Source: an uncultured Oleispira sp. (GTDB lineage: Bacteria > Pseudomonadota > Gammaproteobacteria > Pseudomonadales > Oceanobacteraceae). Taken from it: 53,083 nucleotides of DNA. Positions 38,583-47,944 of the stretch are shown here, in pieces. The stretch spans positions 1-53,083 of the forward strand of contig CAJVZR010000024.1 of NCBI GenBank assembly GCA_913019965.1. Direction: 5' to 3'. Made by a program: the position numbers and the translations under genes. Position 1 is the stretch's first letter. Every line of letters starts with the position of its first letter. Below the pieces are notes generated by a model, which saw nothing but the letters and a program-made list of their open reading frames with translations, did not search any database and was not told the DNA's origin.

Positions 38583-39362
38583 CTAGTGAATTTCTTTCCA
38601 GTATTCTTTGTTCAACAAGTAAACAGGAATTAGGAAAATAACCAAGAACAATAGTACCCACCAACCAAGACGTTCACGCTCTAAAGCGATCGGCTCAGAC
38701 ATGTATACTAAGAAGTTCACCAAATCATACACTAGATTGTCGTATTCTTTTGGAGTTAATTGACCTTCTTCCGCTAGGTATAATACTTCTTTCGGAGTTT
38801 CAAGTTCACAGCTATCAACCATGATCTCAGTACCGGTTAAAGAATCATAACCTGTTGATACCGGTGCACAACCTTTCTTCTGCACACCTTGCAAGTCAGC
38901 AAGAACGTGAGGCATACCCACATCTTTAAATGCGGTATTGTTCACGCCCCAAGGACGGCTAGTATCTTCGTAGAAAGAACGCAGGTAAGTGTACAACCAA
39001 TCGCCGTCACCACCACGTACACGAGTAACCAAAGTAAGATCTGGAGGTGTAGCACCGAACCATTTCTTAGAATCTTCAGTACGCATAGCGATCGTCATAA
39101 GATCACCAAAACGCTTACCCGCGAAGTTTAAGTTTTCTTGCATCAACTCTTCAGAGATATCTAAGTCTCTAGCAACACGGTTATAACGACCGTGTTCTAG
39201 TGAGTGACAACCCATGCAGTAGTTCATGAAAGTTTGAGCGCCACGCTGCAAAGAGGCAGTATCACTCAAATCTGTTTTATGTTCATCCAATGGAATCTTG
39301 CTACCCGCAGCGAATGCAAGAGTTGAAGCCATCATAGCGAACAGAGCAATAACTATTTTCAT
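38583..39362 (-). CDS. petC: Cytochrome c1 of the bc1 complex
   Basis: Haem c subunit of ubiquinol-cytochrome c reductase. The signal sequence covers about residues 1-18. The haem-binding CMGCH is C49-C52-H53. A C-terminal membrane anchor with LGWWVLLFLVIFLIPVYLL precedes the KEYWKEIH end. The methionine ligand candidate lies in DVGMPHVL near 150. The 259-residue length fits. It follows petB by one base. Confidence 0.96.
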   Translation of the reverse strand: MKIVIALFAMMASTLAFAAGSKIPLDEHKTDLSDTASLQRGAQTFMNYCMGCHSLEHGRYNRVARDLDISEELMQENLNFAGKRFGDLMTIAMRTEDSKKWFGATPPDLTLVTRVRGGDGDWLYTYLRSFYEDTSRPWGVNNTAFKDVGMPHVLADLQGVQKKGCAPVSTGYDSLTGTEIMVDSCELETPKEVLYLAEEGQLTPKEYDNLVYDLVNFLVYMSEPIALERERLGWWVLLFLVIFLIPVYLLNKEYWKEIH

Positions 39363-39363
39363 T

Positions 39364-40611
39364 CTAGTGGCCTCCAGTTACACGTTCAGGAACAGGTTTG
39401 GTTTTTTCCATACGAGTATAGAAAGGCATCAATAAGAAATAACCGAAGTAGAATGCAGTTAACCACTGAGCCAAAGTTGTATTGTTGATCAAGCCTAGGA
39501 AGTAACCATCAGATGGCTGAGTACCTAACCAAGTCAAAATAGCGAATACCACACCAAAGATTGGGATCAAGGTCTTACTGATCATACCTTTGTAACGAAT
39601 ACTCTTCACAGGGCTCTTATCTAACCAAGGTAGTACGAACAAGATAGCGATCGCAGCACCCATCGCAATAACACCTAATAACTTATCAGGGATTGCACGT
39701 AAGATGGTATAGAAAGCACCGAAGTACCATACCGGAGCAATATGCTCAGGGGTCTTCAGACCGTTCGCAGGCTCAAAGTTCGCGTATTCCAGCATGAATC
39801 CACCACCCATTGGGAAGAAGAACATGACAGAACAGAAAATCATCAAGAAGACTACGATACCGACCATGTCGTGTACTGTGTAGAAAGGATGGAAAGGAAC
39901 ACCATCTAAAGGTACGCCGTTTTCATCTTTGTGCTTCTTAATATCAACCCCATCTGGGTTGTTAGAACCGACTTCGTGTAGTGCCAACAAGTGCAATACA
40001 ACCAAGGCAACAATCACTAATGGGACAGCAATCACGTGTAGTGCGAAGAAACGGTTTAGCGTAGCGCCTGAAATCAGGAAGTCACCACGAATCCAAGTTG
40101 TAAGGTCGTCACCAATGACTGGGATCGCACCAAACAAAGAGATAATTACCTGAGCACCCCAATAAGACATCTGACCCCAAGGCAATACATAACCCATGAA
40201 AGCTTCAGCCATAAGTGCTAGATAGATTCCCATACCGAACAACCAGATCAGCTCACGTGGCTTCTGGTAAGATCCGTACAATACTGCGCGGAACATGTGT
40301 AGGTAGATAGCAATAAAGAAGAAGGTAGCACCCGTAGAGTGCATATAACGCAATAACCAACCCCACTCTACATCACGCATGATGTATTCAACCGATGCGA
40401 AAGCCGCATCTGCGCTAGGAGTGAAGTTCATCGTTAACCAGATACCCGTTAGGATCTGGTTTACTAGCATAATCATCGACAATACGCCGAAGAAATACCA
40501 GAAGTTGAAGTTCTTGGGTGCATAGTACTTAGACATATGCTTTTCGTAAGTCACGGTTACTGGCAGACGATCGTCAATCCAGCCCATGATAGGATTTTTC
40601 TGCTGGCTCAT
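39364..40611 (-). CDS. petB: Cytochrome b of the bc1 complex
   Basis: Membrane subunit carrying haems bL and bH and the two quinone sites. The 415-residue protein has about nine hydrophobic segments. Haem histidines are in RYMHSTGA, IYLHMFRA, FALHVIAVP and VVLHLLALHE. The Qo-site PEWY-equivalent reads PVWYFGAFY here (H-I-A-P-V-W-Y), with the E replaced by V at position two. Many bacterial cytochrome b proteins carry variants there. Start overlaps the petA stop. Confidence 0.96.
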   Translation of the reverse strand: MSQQKNPIMGWIDDRLPVTVTYEKHMSKYYAPKNFNFWYFFGVLSMIMLVNQILTGIWLTMNFTPSADAAFASVEYIMRDVEWGWLLRYMHSTGATFFFIAIYLHMFRAVLYGSYQKPRELIWLFGMGIYLALMAEAFMGYVLPWGQMSYWGAQVIISLFGAIPVIGDDLTTWIRGDFLISGATLNRFFALHVIAVPLVIVALVVLHLLALHEVGSNNPDGVDIKKHKDENGVPLDGVPFHPFYTVHDMVGIVVFLMIFCSVMFFFPMGGGFMLEYANFEPANGLKTPEHIAPVWYFGAFYTILRAIPDKLLGVIAMGAAIAILFVLPWLDKSPVKSIRYKGMISKTLIPIFGVVFAILTWLGTQPSDGYFLGLINNTTLAQWLTAFYFGYFLLMPFYTRMEKTKPVPERVTGGH

Positions 40612-41210
40612 TATGCAGTTTCCTCATCAATACCGATTACTAGGACATTGTCACCTTCAAACGAGTAAGGAGGAACAATCAAGTTATCTGCCGCAGGAGA
40701 ACCACTATATACACGGCCAGACATATCGAAACGCGAACCGTGACAAGGACAGAAGAAACCACCCTTCCAGTCTGCATCAAATGGCTCTGGCTTAACTTCA
40801 GCATAGAACTTTGGTGCACAACCTAGGTGAGTACATACACCTAGTAGAACCAATAATTCAGGCTGACGAGAGCGCTGTAAATTGTCTGCGTAAGTCGGCT
40901 GTTGTGCCTTATTATCGTTTGCTGGATCTTTCAAACGACCATTTAAGCCTTCTAGCATACCCAGTACTTCTTCAGTACGGCGTACAACATAGACTGGCTT
41001 GCCACGCCATTCGGCAGTCAGCATAGCACCAGGCTCTAATTTACTAATGTCTACTTTAGCAGGTGCACCAGCAGCTTTTGCTTTCTCACTAGGGTTCCAT
41101 GAAGCTAGGAATGGAACAGCAACAAAGCCGGCGCCTACAGCACCAACAGCAGCGGTCGAACCCAGGAGTAGCAGACGTCGACTGTTATTCACGCCGTCTT
41201 GACTCATCAC
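40611..41210 (-). CDS. petA: Rieske iron-sulfur protein of the bc1 complex
   Basis: 2Fe-2S subunit that moves electrons from ubiquinol to cytochrome c1. A Tat-type or membrane-anchor N-terminus (SRRLLLLGSTAAVGAVGAG, residues about 10-28) precedes the Rieske domain. Cluster ligands are in CTHLGC and CPCHGSRFD near the C-terminal third. The 199-residue length is standard. Two adjacent ATGs exist at the start. It begins the petABC operon and is followed downstream by sspAB. Confidence 0.97.
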   Translation of the reverse strand: MMSQDGVNNSRRLLLLGSTAAVGAVGAGFVAVPFLASWNPSEKAKAAGAPAKVDISKLEPGAMLTAEWRGKPVYVVRRTEEVLGMLEGLNGRLKDPANDNKAQQPTYADNLQRSRQPELLVLLGVCTHLGCAPKFYAEVKPEPFDADWKGGFFCPCHGSRFDMSGRVYSGSPAADNLIVPPYSFEGDNVLVIGIDEETA

Positions 41211-41240
41211 CTATTCTCCCATCATTATAATTTTTGGCTT

Positions 41241-41278
41241 AACGCAGTATAGCCCGCAATTTCATGCAAACCTGCGTT
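41241..41278 (-). repeat. Inverted repeat upstream of petA
   Basis: AACGCAG (41241-41247) and CTGCGTT (41272-41278) form a seven-base inverted repeat 31 bases before the petA start. A TATAAT-like stretch lies at about 41225-41230. It may be an operator or leader hairpin for petABC. No -35 hexamer at good spacing was found. Confidence 0.35.
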
Positions 41279-41342
41279 AGCATCAGCTAGATATACAAAG
41301 CGGCGCACATAGTAATGAAAATGCGCCCCGCTGACAACTAAA

Positions 41343-41366
41343 AACCCCAATAGTGCTGGGGCTTTA
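41343..41366 (-). terminator. Second intrinsic terminator downstream of rpsI
   Basis: AAGCCCCA/TGGGGTTT-type stem read on the minus strand, with CCCCA/TGGGG core, a seven-base loop and a following T-run. It comes directly after the first rpsI terminator, giving tandem terminators before petA. Confidence 0.75.
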
Positions 41367-41370
41367 GCTA

Positions 41371-41406
41371 AAAAAAAACGCCCAATGCATAATACATTGA
41401 GCGTTT
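41371..41406 (-). terminator. Intrinsic terminator after rpsI
   Basis: On the minus strand AAACGCTCAATG pairs with CATTGGGCGTTT with one mismatch, and the stem runs into a T-run of eight. It lies about 25 bases after the rpsI stop. Confidence 0.9.
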
Positions 41407-41429
41407 CTTGATGTAGCGCAAGTTTGATC

Positions 41430-41822
41430 TTAACGCTTGCTGAACTGTGGCTTCTTACGTGCTTTACGTAGGCCAACTTTCTTACGTTCAACTTCACGAG
41501 CATCACGAGTAACATAACCCGCTTGACGTAGAGTAGGACGAAGAGTCTCATCATACTGCATCAATGCACGTGTAATACCGTGACGAATCGCGCCAGCTTG
41601 ACCGCTACCGCCGCCGCCTTTTACGTTTACGATCACGTCAAATTTTTCTAAGCTTTCAGTCAATTCTAGTGGCTGACGTACTACCATACGTGCAGTCTCA
41701 CGACCGAAATAAGCTTCGATTGCTTTTTTGTTGATCTGGATAGTGCCTGTGCCTGGACGCAAGAAAACGCGTGCAGTTGAGGTCTTACGACGGCCAGTAC
41801 CGTAATATTGAGTCGCTGCCAT
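41430..41822 (-). CDS. rpsI: 30S ribosomal protein S9
   Basis: Small-subunit protein whose C-terminal tail reaches the P-site tRNA. The 130-residue length is exact for the family. The start [20 protein letters not shown] and the end RKKPQFSKR are conserved. It follows rplM by three bases, the universal rplM-rpsI pair. Confidence 0.99.
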   Translation of the reverse strand: MAATQYYGTGRRKTSTARVFLRPGTGTIQINKKAIEAYFGRETARMVVRQPLELTESLEKFDVIVNVKGGGGSGQAGAIRHGITRALMQYDETLRPTLRQAGYVTRDAREVERKKVGLRKARKKPQFSKR

Positions 41823-41825
41823 GTC

Positions 41826-42260
41826 TTATCCGTTAATCTCTAAAGTTTGTGGCTGTTGAGCGGCATGCGGATGTTCAGATCCTGCATACACTTTAAGCTT
41901 ACGATACATATCACGACCTAAAGGATTCTTTGGAAGCATACCCTTAACAGCCTGTTCGATAACCATTTCTGGCTTATGATCGATCAACTTGTCGAAAGAG
42001 ATAGAACGCAAACCACCTGGGTAACCAGTGTGACGGTAATACATTTTATCAGTCGTTTTTTTACCAGTAACACGAACTTTATCCGCATTGATAACAACGA
42101 TGTAATCGCCAGTATCTACGTGAGGAGTATATTCTGGCTTATGCTTGCCTTTTAGACGAAGAGCAATCTCAGTTGCCAGACGCCCCAGAGTCTGTTCGGC
42201 GGCATCAACTATAAACCACTCGCGTTGTACGCTTTCTGGTTTTGCACTATAAGTTTTCAT
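41826..42260 (-). CDS. rplM: 50S ribosomal protein L13
   Basis: Early-assembling large-subunit protein. At 144 residues it is close to the 142 of E. coli. Typical segments are the [20 protein letters not shown] region (residues 19-38) and [19 protein letters not shown] near 108. It is the first gene of the rplM-rpsI operon, with a promoter candidate about 50 bases upstream. Confidence 0.99.
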   Translation of the reverse strand: MKTYSAKPESVQREWFIVDAAEQTLGRLATEIALRLKGKHKPEYTPHVDTGDYIVVINADKVRVTGKKTTDKMYYRHTGYPGGLRSISFDKLIDHKPEMVIEQAVKGMLPKNPLGRDMYRKLKVYAGSEHPHAAQQPQTLEING

Positions 42261-42307
42261 TAAATTCTCGCCTTTCTAGGGCTTTGCAATCTTAAAAAAG
42301 AGGCGAA

Positions 42308-42336
42308 ATTCTACACAAGTAGAACTCACCGCGCAA
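42308..42336 (-). promoter_or_regulatory. Candidate sigma-70 promoter of rplM-rpsI
   Basis: Read on the minus strand, TTGCGC at 42336-42331 and TAGAAT at 42313-42308 are separated by exactly 17 bases. The -10 matches five of six consensus bases. The -35 matches only three. A GC-containing discriminator (TTCGCC) follows, as is common at ribosomal promoters. Confidence 0.45.
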
Positions 42337-42416
42337 GCCCAATTTACGAAGTTACAAAGTACACAACGTCGTCATGAAGCTCAGGGGGACGGGGCGAGCT
42401 AAATTCAGACATTGTA

Positions 42417-42728
42417 TTAATATTTTTCAGGTTGATGAAACTTCACCAAACCCCAAATTAAAGTCAGGAGGGCCGCCATAATGTTTAACAAGATGGCCAA
42501 CGCCATAGCACTAGAGCTTTCTTCCTGATTACTGTAGCCCAGTACCTGGCCTACATAAAAGCTAATTCCGCTTCCTAAAAAACCGATTAGGATAGCTGCA
42601 ATTAGATAATAGCCTTTGGCATCATCTAATGTCAGCTGACAGGTATTCACCTGTTGCTGGAAAAAGCGGTACGCACCATAACAGATTAATGCCGTCATGG
42701 ATATTGAAATTATGAAATAAGCGATCAT
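42417..42728 (-). CDS. Small membrane protein of unknown function
   Basis: 103 residues with three clear hydrophobic segments (about 3-23, 39-65, 73-96) and a short soluble tail. No family is recognised. It has an ATG start but no strong ribosome site was noted. It is isolated between rplM and the AraC-type regulator on the same strand and shows no coupling to either, so context gives no clue to its job. Confidence 0.6.
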   Translation of the reverse strand: MIAYFIISISMTALICYGAYRFFQQQVNTCQLTLDDAKGYYLIAAILIGFLGSGISFYVGQVLGYSNQEESSSAMALAILLNIMAALLTLIWGLVKFHQPEKY

Positions 42729-42882
42729 TTTTTATTCATCCTGAAAAATGCAGATAAATCAAAAGCCTTACTCAGAAGATTGAGAAGCTGTTGTTGCAAG
42801 GTTAGTTCAGCACGGTTGATTTACCAGTTTCTAATTGAAACTGTCTATAATTAGCAGGAGTTTTTTAATAAGCGAGCTTGCG

Positions 42883-43959
42883 CTATTGTTGACGGTATTC
42901 TGAGGGCGTCATACCAGACCAACCTTTGAATGCCTTAGAGAAGTTACTACCATCACTGTAACCCAACTTGTCAGCGATGATTTCTATCGGTAATTGTGAC
43001 GTTAGCAGAATCTGCCTAGACCTTTTAAATAAAGCCTGATCTCGGACTTCTCGATAACTAGTATTTTCCGCTCTCAGCTTCCTTTTCAAGGTTGCCGACG
43101 ACATATTTAGAACTTCAGCTATTTTTTCAATACTGGGCAGACCATCTTCTATTTTTTTCAATTCACGTTCGACCAACAGCTTAACACTGGTCGGAATTGA
43201 AATGGTTTGCAGCTGCTCTTCACAAGCACCTTGGGCCATCGTTACCAGATCCAAGTCAAAAGCGGGTAACAAGTCATTTAGAACCTCTACCGGCCACTTC
43301 AACTGCAGGCTAGAGGCGTTAAATTGAATCGTTGCCCCCAGCACATCATCATCCAAGGTAACCACATATTGCTCTATGTTTTTTCCGCACCATTTCTGGC
43401 AGGAAATTGGTAGTTTGATTTGGCTGTGAATAACCACCGGCACCGAGATCATTTGGCGAATAATGAATTCTATACTGGTTAAAAAAGCTAAGGCCAAAAA
43501 ATATACCTCAGGGCATGTCTCGACTTCAAAGCCGAGATATAGCCGCCTATATTCAGCATCCCTCTGACGACGAATATTAAATATTTCTGCCCGTGTGCGC
43601 ATATATGCCGTCACAGCAGTCGCAGCATCATCTGTTGTTCGGCTATAGCGCGCAGCAATTCCCAGCGCGCCATGCTGCGACAGTGTCATGCGCTTACCAT
43701 ACTCAACTGCCAGCGCCATATCGGGCATTAAGGCGGTAAAGTTTGATACCACGGCAATAAAGGACTTATGGCCAATAGAAATGCCTGGGCGAATTAATAT
43801 ATCCACCTCTAAGCCAGTCCCGCTTAACAAATCACTCTGCTTTAAACCCAGTTCAATACCAAAGTTCAATAATAAAATTAGGTAGTCAGATGAAATATAT
43901 AGCTCACCCTCACCCGCCGTAACCAGCGACTTAATTTCACTATTTGACTGTATCGCCAT
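42883..43959 (-). CDS. AraC-family transcriptional regulator
   Basis: 358 residues with an N-terminal ligand-sensing domain of the Arabinose_bd type (about 25-215, with SQHGALGIAARYSRTTDDAA near 112) and a C-terminal AraC HTH pair (about 258-357). The two HTH motifs are IEKIAEVLNMSSATLKRKL and IEIIADKLGYSDGSNFSKAF, followed by the GMTPSEYR end. This architecture is that of OruR/ArgR-like and MmsR-like regulators common in Pseudomonas and marine relatives. It is divergent from the putative di-iron enzyme gene, which it likely controls. The effector is unknown. Confidence 0.92.
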   Translation of the reverse strand: MAIQSNSEIKSLVTAGEGELYISSDYLILLLNFGIELGLKQSDLLSGTGLEVDILIRPGISIGHKSFIAVVSNFTALMPDMALAVEYGKRMTLSQHGALGIAARYSRTTDDAATAVTAYMRTRAEIFNIRRQRDAEYRRLYLGFEVETCPEVYFLALAFLTSIEFIIRQMISVPVVIHSQIKLPISCQKWCGKNIEQYVVTLDDDVLGATIQFNASSLQLKWPVEVLNDLLPAFDLDLVTMAQGACEEQLQTISIPTSVKLLVERELKKIEDGLPSIEKIAEVLNMSSATLKRKLRAENTSYREVRDQALFKRSRQILLTSQLPIEIIADKLGYSDGSNFSKAFKGWSGMTPSEYRQQ

Positions 43960-44058
43960 AGCAGCTGATCCTAAAACACTAATTATTGCCTCTAAATCAC
44001 CTAATCAGATGACTCACCCTGTGCCATAGTTATCCCATAATAAAAAAAGGCATGCACT

Positions 44059-44898
44059 ATGAATAAACTCAACGATAAAGATCTTGCAATAAAACCTCGC
44101 CGTATGCAATTCGCGACCAACAGCATGAAAATGGATCGCTTTGCTATTAAGAACAACTCATTAATCAGTACTTTTTTCTATGCGCTATCGGGCATGTTTC
44201 CCGATGGTGAACGTTTTTTCATTCACTCAGTACGCCATTATCAAAAAAGCATAACCGATAAAAAAATGATTGCGGAAATACGCGGTTTTATCGGCCAAGA
44301 AGCGCACCATGGCCGCTGCCACGAAGAGCTCAATAGCGAAATTAGCAAGCTTGGCATCCCAATGGATCTCGTTATTGATAACATGGCTTCTCGCATCGAG
44401 ATGCTTGAGAGCAGCTTTGGTCCAGAAAGACAGCTTGCACTTACAGTGGCTATGGAGCACTTCACCGCTAGCCTTGCCGAGTTCATCCTCAAAAATCCCA
44501 ACATACTAGATGATACCCCTGATGCTTTTCGTCAAATGTTACTTTGGCATGCAGTAGAAGAAATCGAACACAAGTCTGTTGCTTTTGATGTTTTCAATCA
44601 AAAAGTCGGTGATGAATGGATGCGACGAAGGGTCATGGTTATCGCAATGATTACGCTATTCAGTCGTATCGCTTATTTTCAACTTCGCATGCTAATTAAA
44701 ACCAAACATCTACCCAGCTGGAAGGAGTGGAAACAAGCAAGTCAGTTCTTCTGGGGGAAAAAAGGAATTTTGCGGGCCAACTTTTATGGTGTAAAAAAGT
44801 TTTTCAAACGTGGGTTTCACCCCTCAGATATTGATCAAGTGGCGCTAATCAATAATTGGGAAGCACGCTTTCCCGATGTCGCAGCACAAGAAACTTAA
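44059..44898 (+). CDS. Predicted metal-dependent hydrolase (PF10118-like), di-iron type
   Basis: 279 residues with a helical, ferritin-like pattern. Candidate metal ligands are E51 and H56 (PDGERFFIHSVR), E81-H83-H84-H88 (GQEAHHGRCHEE), E133-H134 (AMEHFTA) and H164, E167-E168, E170-H171 (WHAVEEIEHKSVAFDVF). These repeated ExxH patterns indicate a two-metal site. The family is annotated as predicted metal-dependent hydrolase, with no firm substrate. It is divergent from an AraC-type regulator with about 99 bases between, and ends at a terminator. Confidence 0.82.
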   Translation: MNKLNDKDLAIKPRRMQFATNSMKMDRFAIKNNSLISTFFYALSGMFPDGERFFIHSVRHYQKSITDKKMIAEIRGFIGQEAHHGRCHEELNSEISKLGIPMDLVIDNMASRIEMLESSFGPERQLALTVAMEHFTASLAEFILKNPNILDDTPDAFRQMLLWHAVEEIEHKSVAFDVFNQKVGDEWMRRRVMVIAMITLFSRIAYFQLRMLIKTKHLPSWKEWKQASQFFWGKKGILRANFYGVKKFFKRGFHPSDIDQVALINNWEARFPDVAAQET

Positions 44899-44925
44899 AC
44901 TGCTCGATATTAAGCTGCTGAATAT

Positions 44926-44956
44926 AAAAAAGGGAGAGTCATTAGTTCTCCCTTTT
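44926..44956 (+). terminator. Intrinsic terminator between the di-iron gene and prfC
   Basis: AAAAAGGGAGA and TCTCCCTTTT form a ten-pair stem with an eight-base loop, flanked by A and T runs, between convergent genes. It can serve both strands. Confidence 0.85.
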
Positions 44957-44993
44957 ATCATTCCCAAACTATAATCCGTAACGTCCAAACAGA

Positions 44994-46577
44994 TTAATGC
45001 TCACGTGTCGAACGGAATTCAACTTCCGGAAAACGATCCTGAGTTAAGCTCAAATTAACTCGAGTCGGGGCGATGTAAGTTAAGTGACCACCACCATCCA
45101 TTGCTAAGTTATCGGCCGCTTTACGCTTAAACTCGGTAAATACCTTATCATCATCACAATAAACCCAGCGTGCTGTACTGACACTAATAGGTTCATAAAT
45201 ACACTCAACCTTGTACTCATCACTTAGGCGCTGCTTCACTACATCAAACTGCAGCACACCAACTGCCCCTAGAATAAGGTCATTATTATTTAGCGGCATA
45301 AATAGCTGAGTAGCCCCTTCTTCCGACAGCTGCTGCAACCCTTTTTGCAGCTGTTTCATCTTCAGAGGGTCCTTCAGGCGTACTCGCTTAAATAGCTCTG
45401 GAGCAAAGTGAGGAATGCCGGTAAAGCGCATTTCTTCGCCTTGAGTAAAGGTATCACCAATTTGTATCGTACCGTGATTATGCAAACCGATAATCTCGCC
45501 AGAAATCGCTTCTTCTACATTCGAGCGGTCTCCAGCTAAGAAAGTTACAGCATCTGCAACTTTAATATCTTTTCCTAAGCGCGAGTGCTTCATTTTCATA
45601 CCCCGGCTATAGGTGCCAGAGCAAATTCGCATAAAAGCAATACGGTCTCTGTGCTTAGGGTCCATATTGGCTTGGATTTTAAAAATAAAACCACTGAATT
45701 TTTCTTCATCAGGCTGAACTGTACGATCGCCAGCTTCACGACTAATTGGAGCCGGGGCCCAATCAACAAAATAGTTCAGCATTTCACGAATACCAAAATT
45801 CGCTAAAGCCGTACCAAAGAATACTGGGGTCATTTCACCCGCCAAATACTCTTCCAAATTGAATTCATAACTGCCACCGCGAACCAGCTCTACTTCATCA
45901 ATTAACTCTTCAACTAGATCAGCACCTAATTCTGCGCGCGCTTCATCCGTATCTAGCCCTTGAATCTGTACATCATCAGGAACCACACTGGCTTGTCCCG
46001 GCTGAAATAAATGCACGGTATCAGTGTATAAGTTATACACACCGCGAAATGCCTTACCCATGCCTATTGGCCAGGTAATCGGGGCACATTTAATCTTAAG
46101 AACCGATTCAACTTCATCCAGTACATCAATCTGATCGCGTACTTCACGATCCATTTTGTTAATGAAGGTAAAGATCGGTGTATCGCGTAAACGACATACA
46201 TCCATTAGCTTAATGGTTCGATCTTCTACCCCTTTAGCACCGTCGATCACCATGAGAACAGAATCAACTGCGGTTAAGGTTCGATAGGTATCTTCCGAGA
46301 AATCTTCGTGCCCAGGAGTATCTAGCAAGTTAACCATTCGATCGTTATATGGAAACTGCATTACAGAGGTCGTAATCGAGATACCTCGATCTTGCTCCAT
46401 CTTCATCCAATCCGAGGTTGCCATACGGCCAGTTTTTTTACCTTTCACCGTGCCCGCTAACTGAATAGCATTACCTAATAATAAAAGTTTTTCGGTGATG
46501 GTGGTTTTACCCGCATCAGGGTGGGAAATAATGCCGAATGTGCGACGTTTTCCAACTTCTTCTGCAAACTGACTCAT
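44994..46577 (-). CDS. prfC: Peptide chain release factor 3
   Basis: Translational GTPase that ejects RF1 and RF2 after termination. The 527-residue length matches. The P-loop HPDAGKTT lies at 19-26, [12 protein letters not shown] near 90 is G3 and NKMDREVRD near 141 is G4. Domain II and the RF3-specific C-terminal domain follow. It is divergent from the regB-like kinase gene, with about 101 bases between starts. Confidence 0.98.
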   Translation of the reverse strand: MSQFAEEVGKRRTFGIISHPDAGKTTITEKLLLLGNAIQLAGTVKGKKTGRMATSDWMKMEQDRGISITTSVMQFPYNDRMVNLLDTPGHEDFSEDTYRTLTAVDSVLMVIDGAKGVEDRTIKLMDVCRLRDTPIFTFINKMDREVRDQIDVLDEVESVLKIKCAPITWPIGMGKAFRGVYNLYTDTVHLFQPGQASVVPDDVQIQGLDTDEARAELGADLVEELIDEVELVRGGSYEFNLEEYLAGEMTPVFFGTALANFGIREMLNYFVDWAPAPISREAGDRTVQPDEEKFSGFIFKIQANMDPKHRDRIAFMRICSGTYSRGMKMKHSRLGKDIKVADAVTFLAGDRSNVEEAISGEIIGLHNHGTIQIGDTFTQGEEMRFTGIPHFAPELFKRVRLKDPLKMKQLQKGLQQLSEEGATQLFMPLNNNDLILGAVGVLQFDVVKQRLSDEYKVECIYEPISVSTARWVYCDDDKVFTEFKRKAADNLAMDGGGHLTYIAPTRVNLSLTQDRFPEVEFRSTREH

Positions 46578-46678
46578 TTTGCGTATTGCCTATGATATGG
46601 ATCAAAACCGACATTATACAGAATACTCGCCAACACCGTATAATAATGAACGAGCAATATTCGAGTCTTACGTAAATT

Positions 46679-47944
46679 ATGCAAAATCCAGCACTATCCA
46701 GCCTTAATACCAACCTTACTTTCGTAATAAACCGCTTAACCACCTTGCGTCTTGTTATTGCCTCTCTATTGCTAGGCTTTGTCATTTACCTTGAATTGAA
46801 TCATTTTTACCCTGAATTAGTCACTTGGCTAACTCTTGCTGGGTATTTACCCCTGATAGTTATTGGCTTAATACAAAAACGCAAAGGCCTTACAGCCAAT
46901 CAATTAGCACTGCACCTGTTATTCGAAACTCAGCTCATCACACTCTTTTTATACTTCACGGGAGGGGCAAGTAACCCTCTTATTTCATATTTTTTGGTTT
47001 TAATCGTAATAGCCGCATATAACCTCAGTAAAACTTGGGTCTGGTTTATCGCCAGCGCCTGTATTATAGATTATTCACTACTGACTCAGTTTTACCTTCC
47101 GATTGAATCATCCATGCCAGGCCACCATCTTGCAGGATCAAGCTCTACAGGGGGAGGATTTATATATTGGCACCTTGCGGGCATGTGGCTAACGTTCGTT
47201 ATCAGTGCCATTGCATTAAGTTTATTAATTCCCGCTTTAATGGAAGCTAGCATCAAGCGTCGCCAGCAATTAATTGAATTACGTGAGAAACAATTAAAAA
47301 ATGAGCAGCTCATTGGTATCGCGACCTTAGCCGCCGGTACCGCTCATGAAATGGGCACTCCATTGATGACAATGGAAATGATATTGAATGATAGCCTTGA
47401 GCATGGCATAACGTTAAGCAAAGAAGATGGCGAACTACTGCACCAGCAAGTCACACTGTGCCGTCAATCCCTACAACGCCTAGCTCTCGCAGGAAGAAAC
47501 ATCCATACAAAAAATGATTACAATAATGCTAGCCAATGGCTAACAACTTTATTGCATCGCTGGCGCTTAAGCCAGCCAAGAGCGATTTGGGCAAATAACG
47601 GATTTGAAGAAACAGCTAACATCCCCAAGTCCCCCTTATTAGATCAAGCGCTACTCAACTTGTTAGATAATGCAGCCCAAGCAGGGTCTCAAACTATCGA
47701 ACTTTCGAGTAAAGTTATTGATAAACAATGGTACTTTACGATTCACCAGCCCGACCCTCTTGCAGCAAACGATCTAAAGAAGGATCATCTATTTGCCAGT
47801 GATAAAGAACATGGTATAGGCTTGGGCTTATATTTAAGTAATGCGAGCATTGAACAATTTAATGGTCAGGTTCACCTATCAGCCAATAAAGATGGCTCTA
47901 CCACCTGCGTAATCAACCTCCCATGTAGAGAAACTAACAAATGA
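46679..47944 (+). CDS. regB: Redox sensor histidine kinase, RegB/PrrB/RoxS family
   Basis: 421-residue membrane kinase. About six N-terminal membrane segments include the family signature GGASNP (residues 95-100), a quinone-linked motif in Rhodobacter RegB. The H-box is LAAGTAHEMGTPL with H223 as the likely phosphorylated residue. C261 in QQVTLCRQSLQRL corresponds to the redox-active Cys265 of RegB. An ATPase domain with LLDNAAQAG and GIGLGLYLSN follows. The stop overlaps the regulator gene start by four bases. It likely senses quinone-pool redox state to control respiration genes such as those at 32-40 kb. Confidence 0.93.
   Translation: MQNPALSSLNTNLTFVINRLTTLRLVIASLLLGFVIYLELNHFYPELVTWLTLAGYLPLIVIGLIQKRKGLTANQLALHLLFETQLITLFLYFTGGASNPLISYFLVLIVIAAYNLSKTWVWFIASACIIDYSLLTQFYLPIESSMPGHHLAGSSSTGGGFIYWHLAGMWLTFVISAIALSLLIPALMEASIKRRQQLIELREKQLKNEQLIGIATLAAGTAHEMGTPLMTMEMILNDSLEHGITLSKEDGELLHQQVTLCRQSLQRLALAGRNIHTKNDYNNASQWLTTLLHRWRLSQPRAIWANNGFEETANIPKSPLLDQALLNLLDNAAQAGSQTIELSSKVIDKQWYFTIHQPDPLAANDLKKDHLFASDKEHGIGLGLYLSNASIEQFNGQVHLSANKDGSTTCVINLPCRETNK

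Noticed and set aside
41225..41554. 109-residue minus-strand frame across the rpsI end
   Set aside because: It spans the rpsI 3' end in another frame and both terminators, so it is not a gene.
46516..46785. Minus-strand frame across the prfC-regB gap
   Set aside because: It overlaps both real genes at their starts and has no supporting feature.
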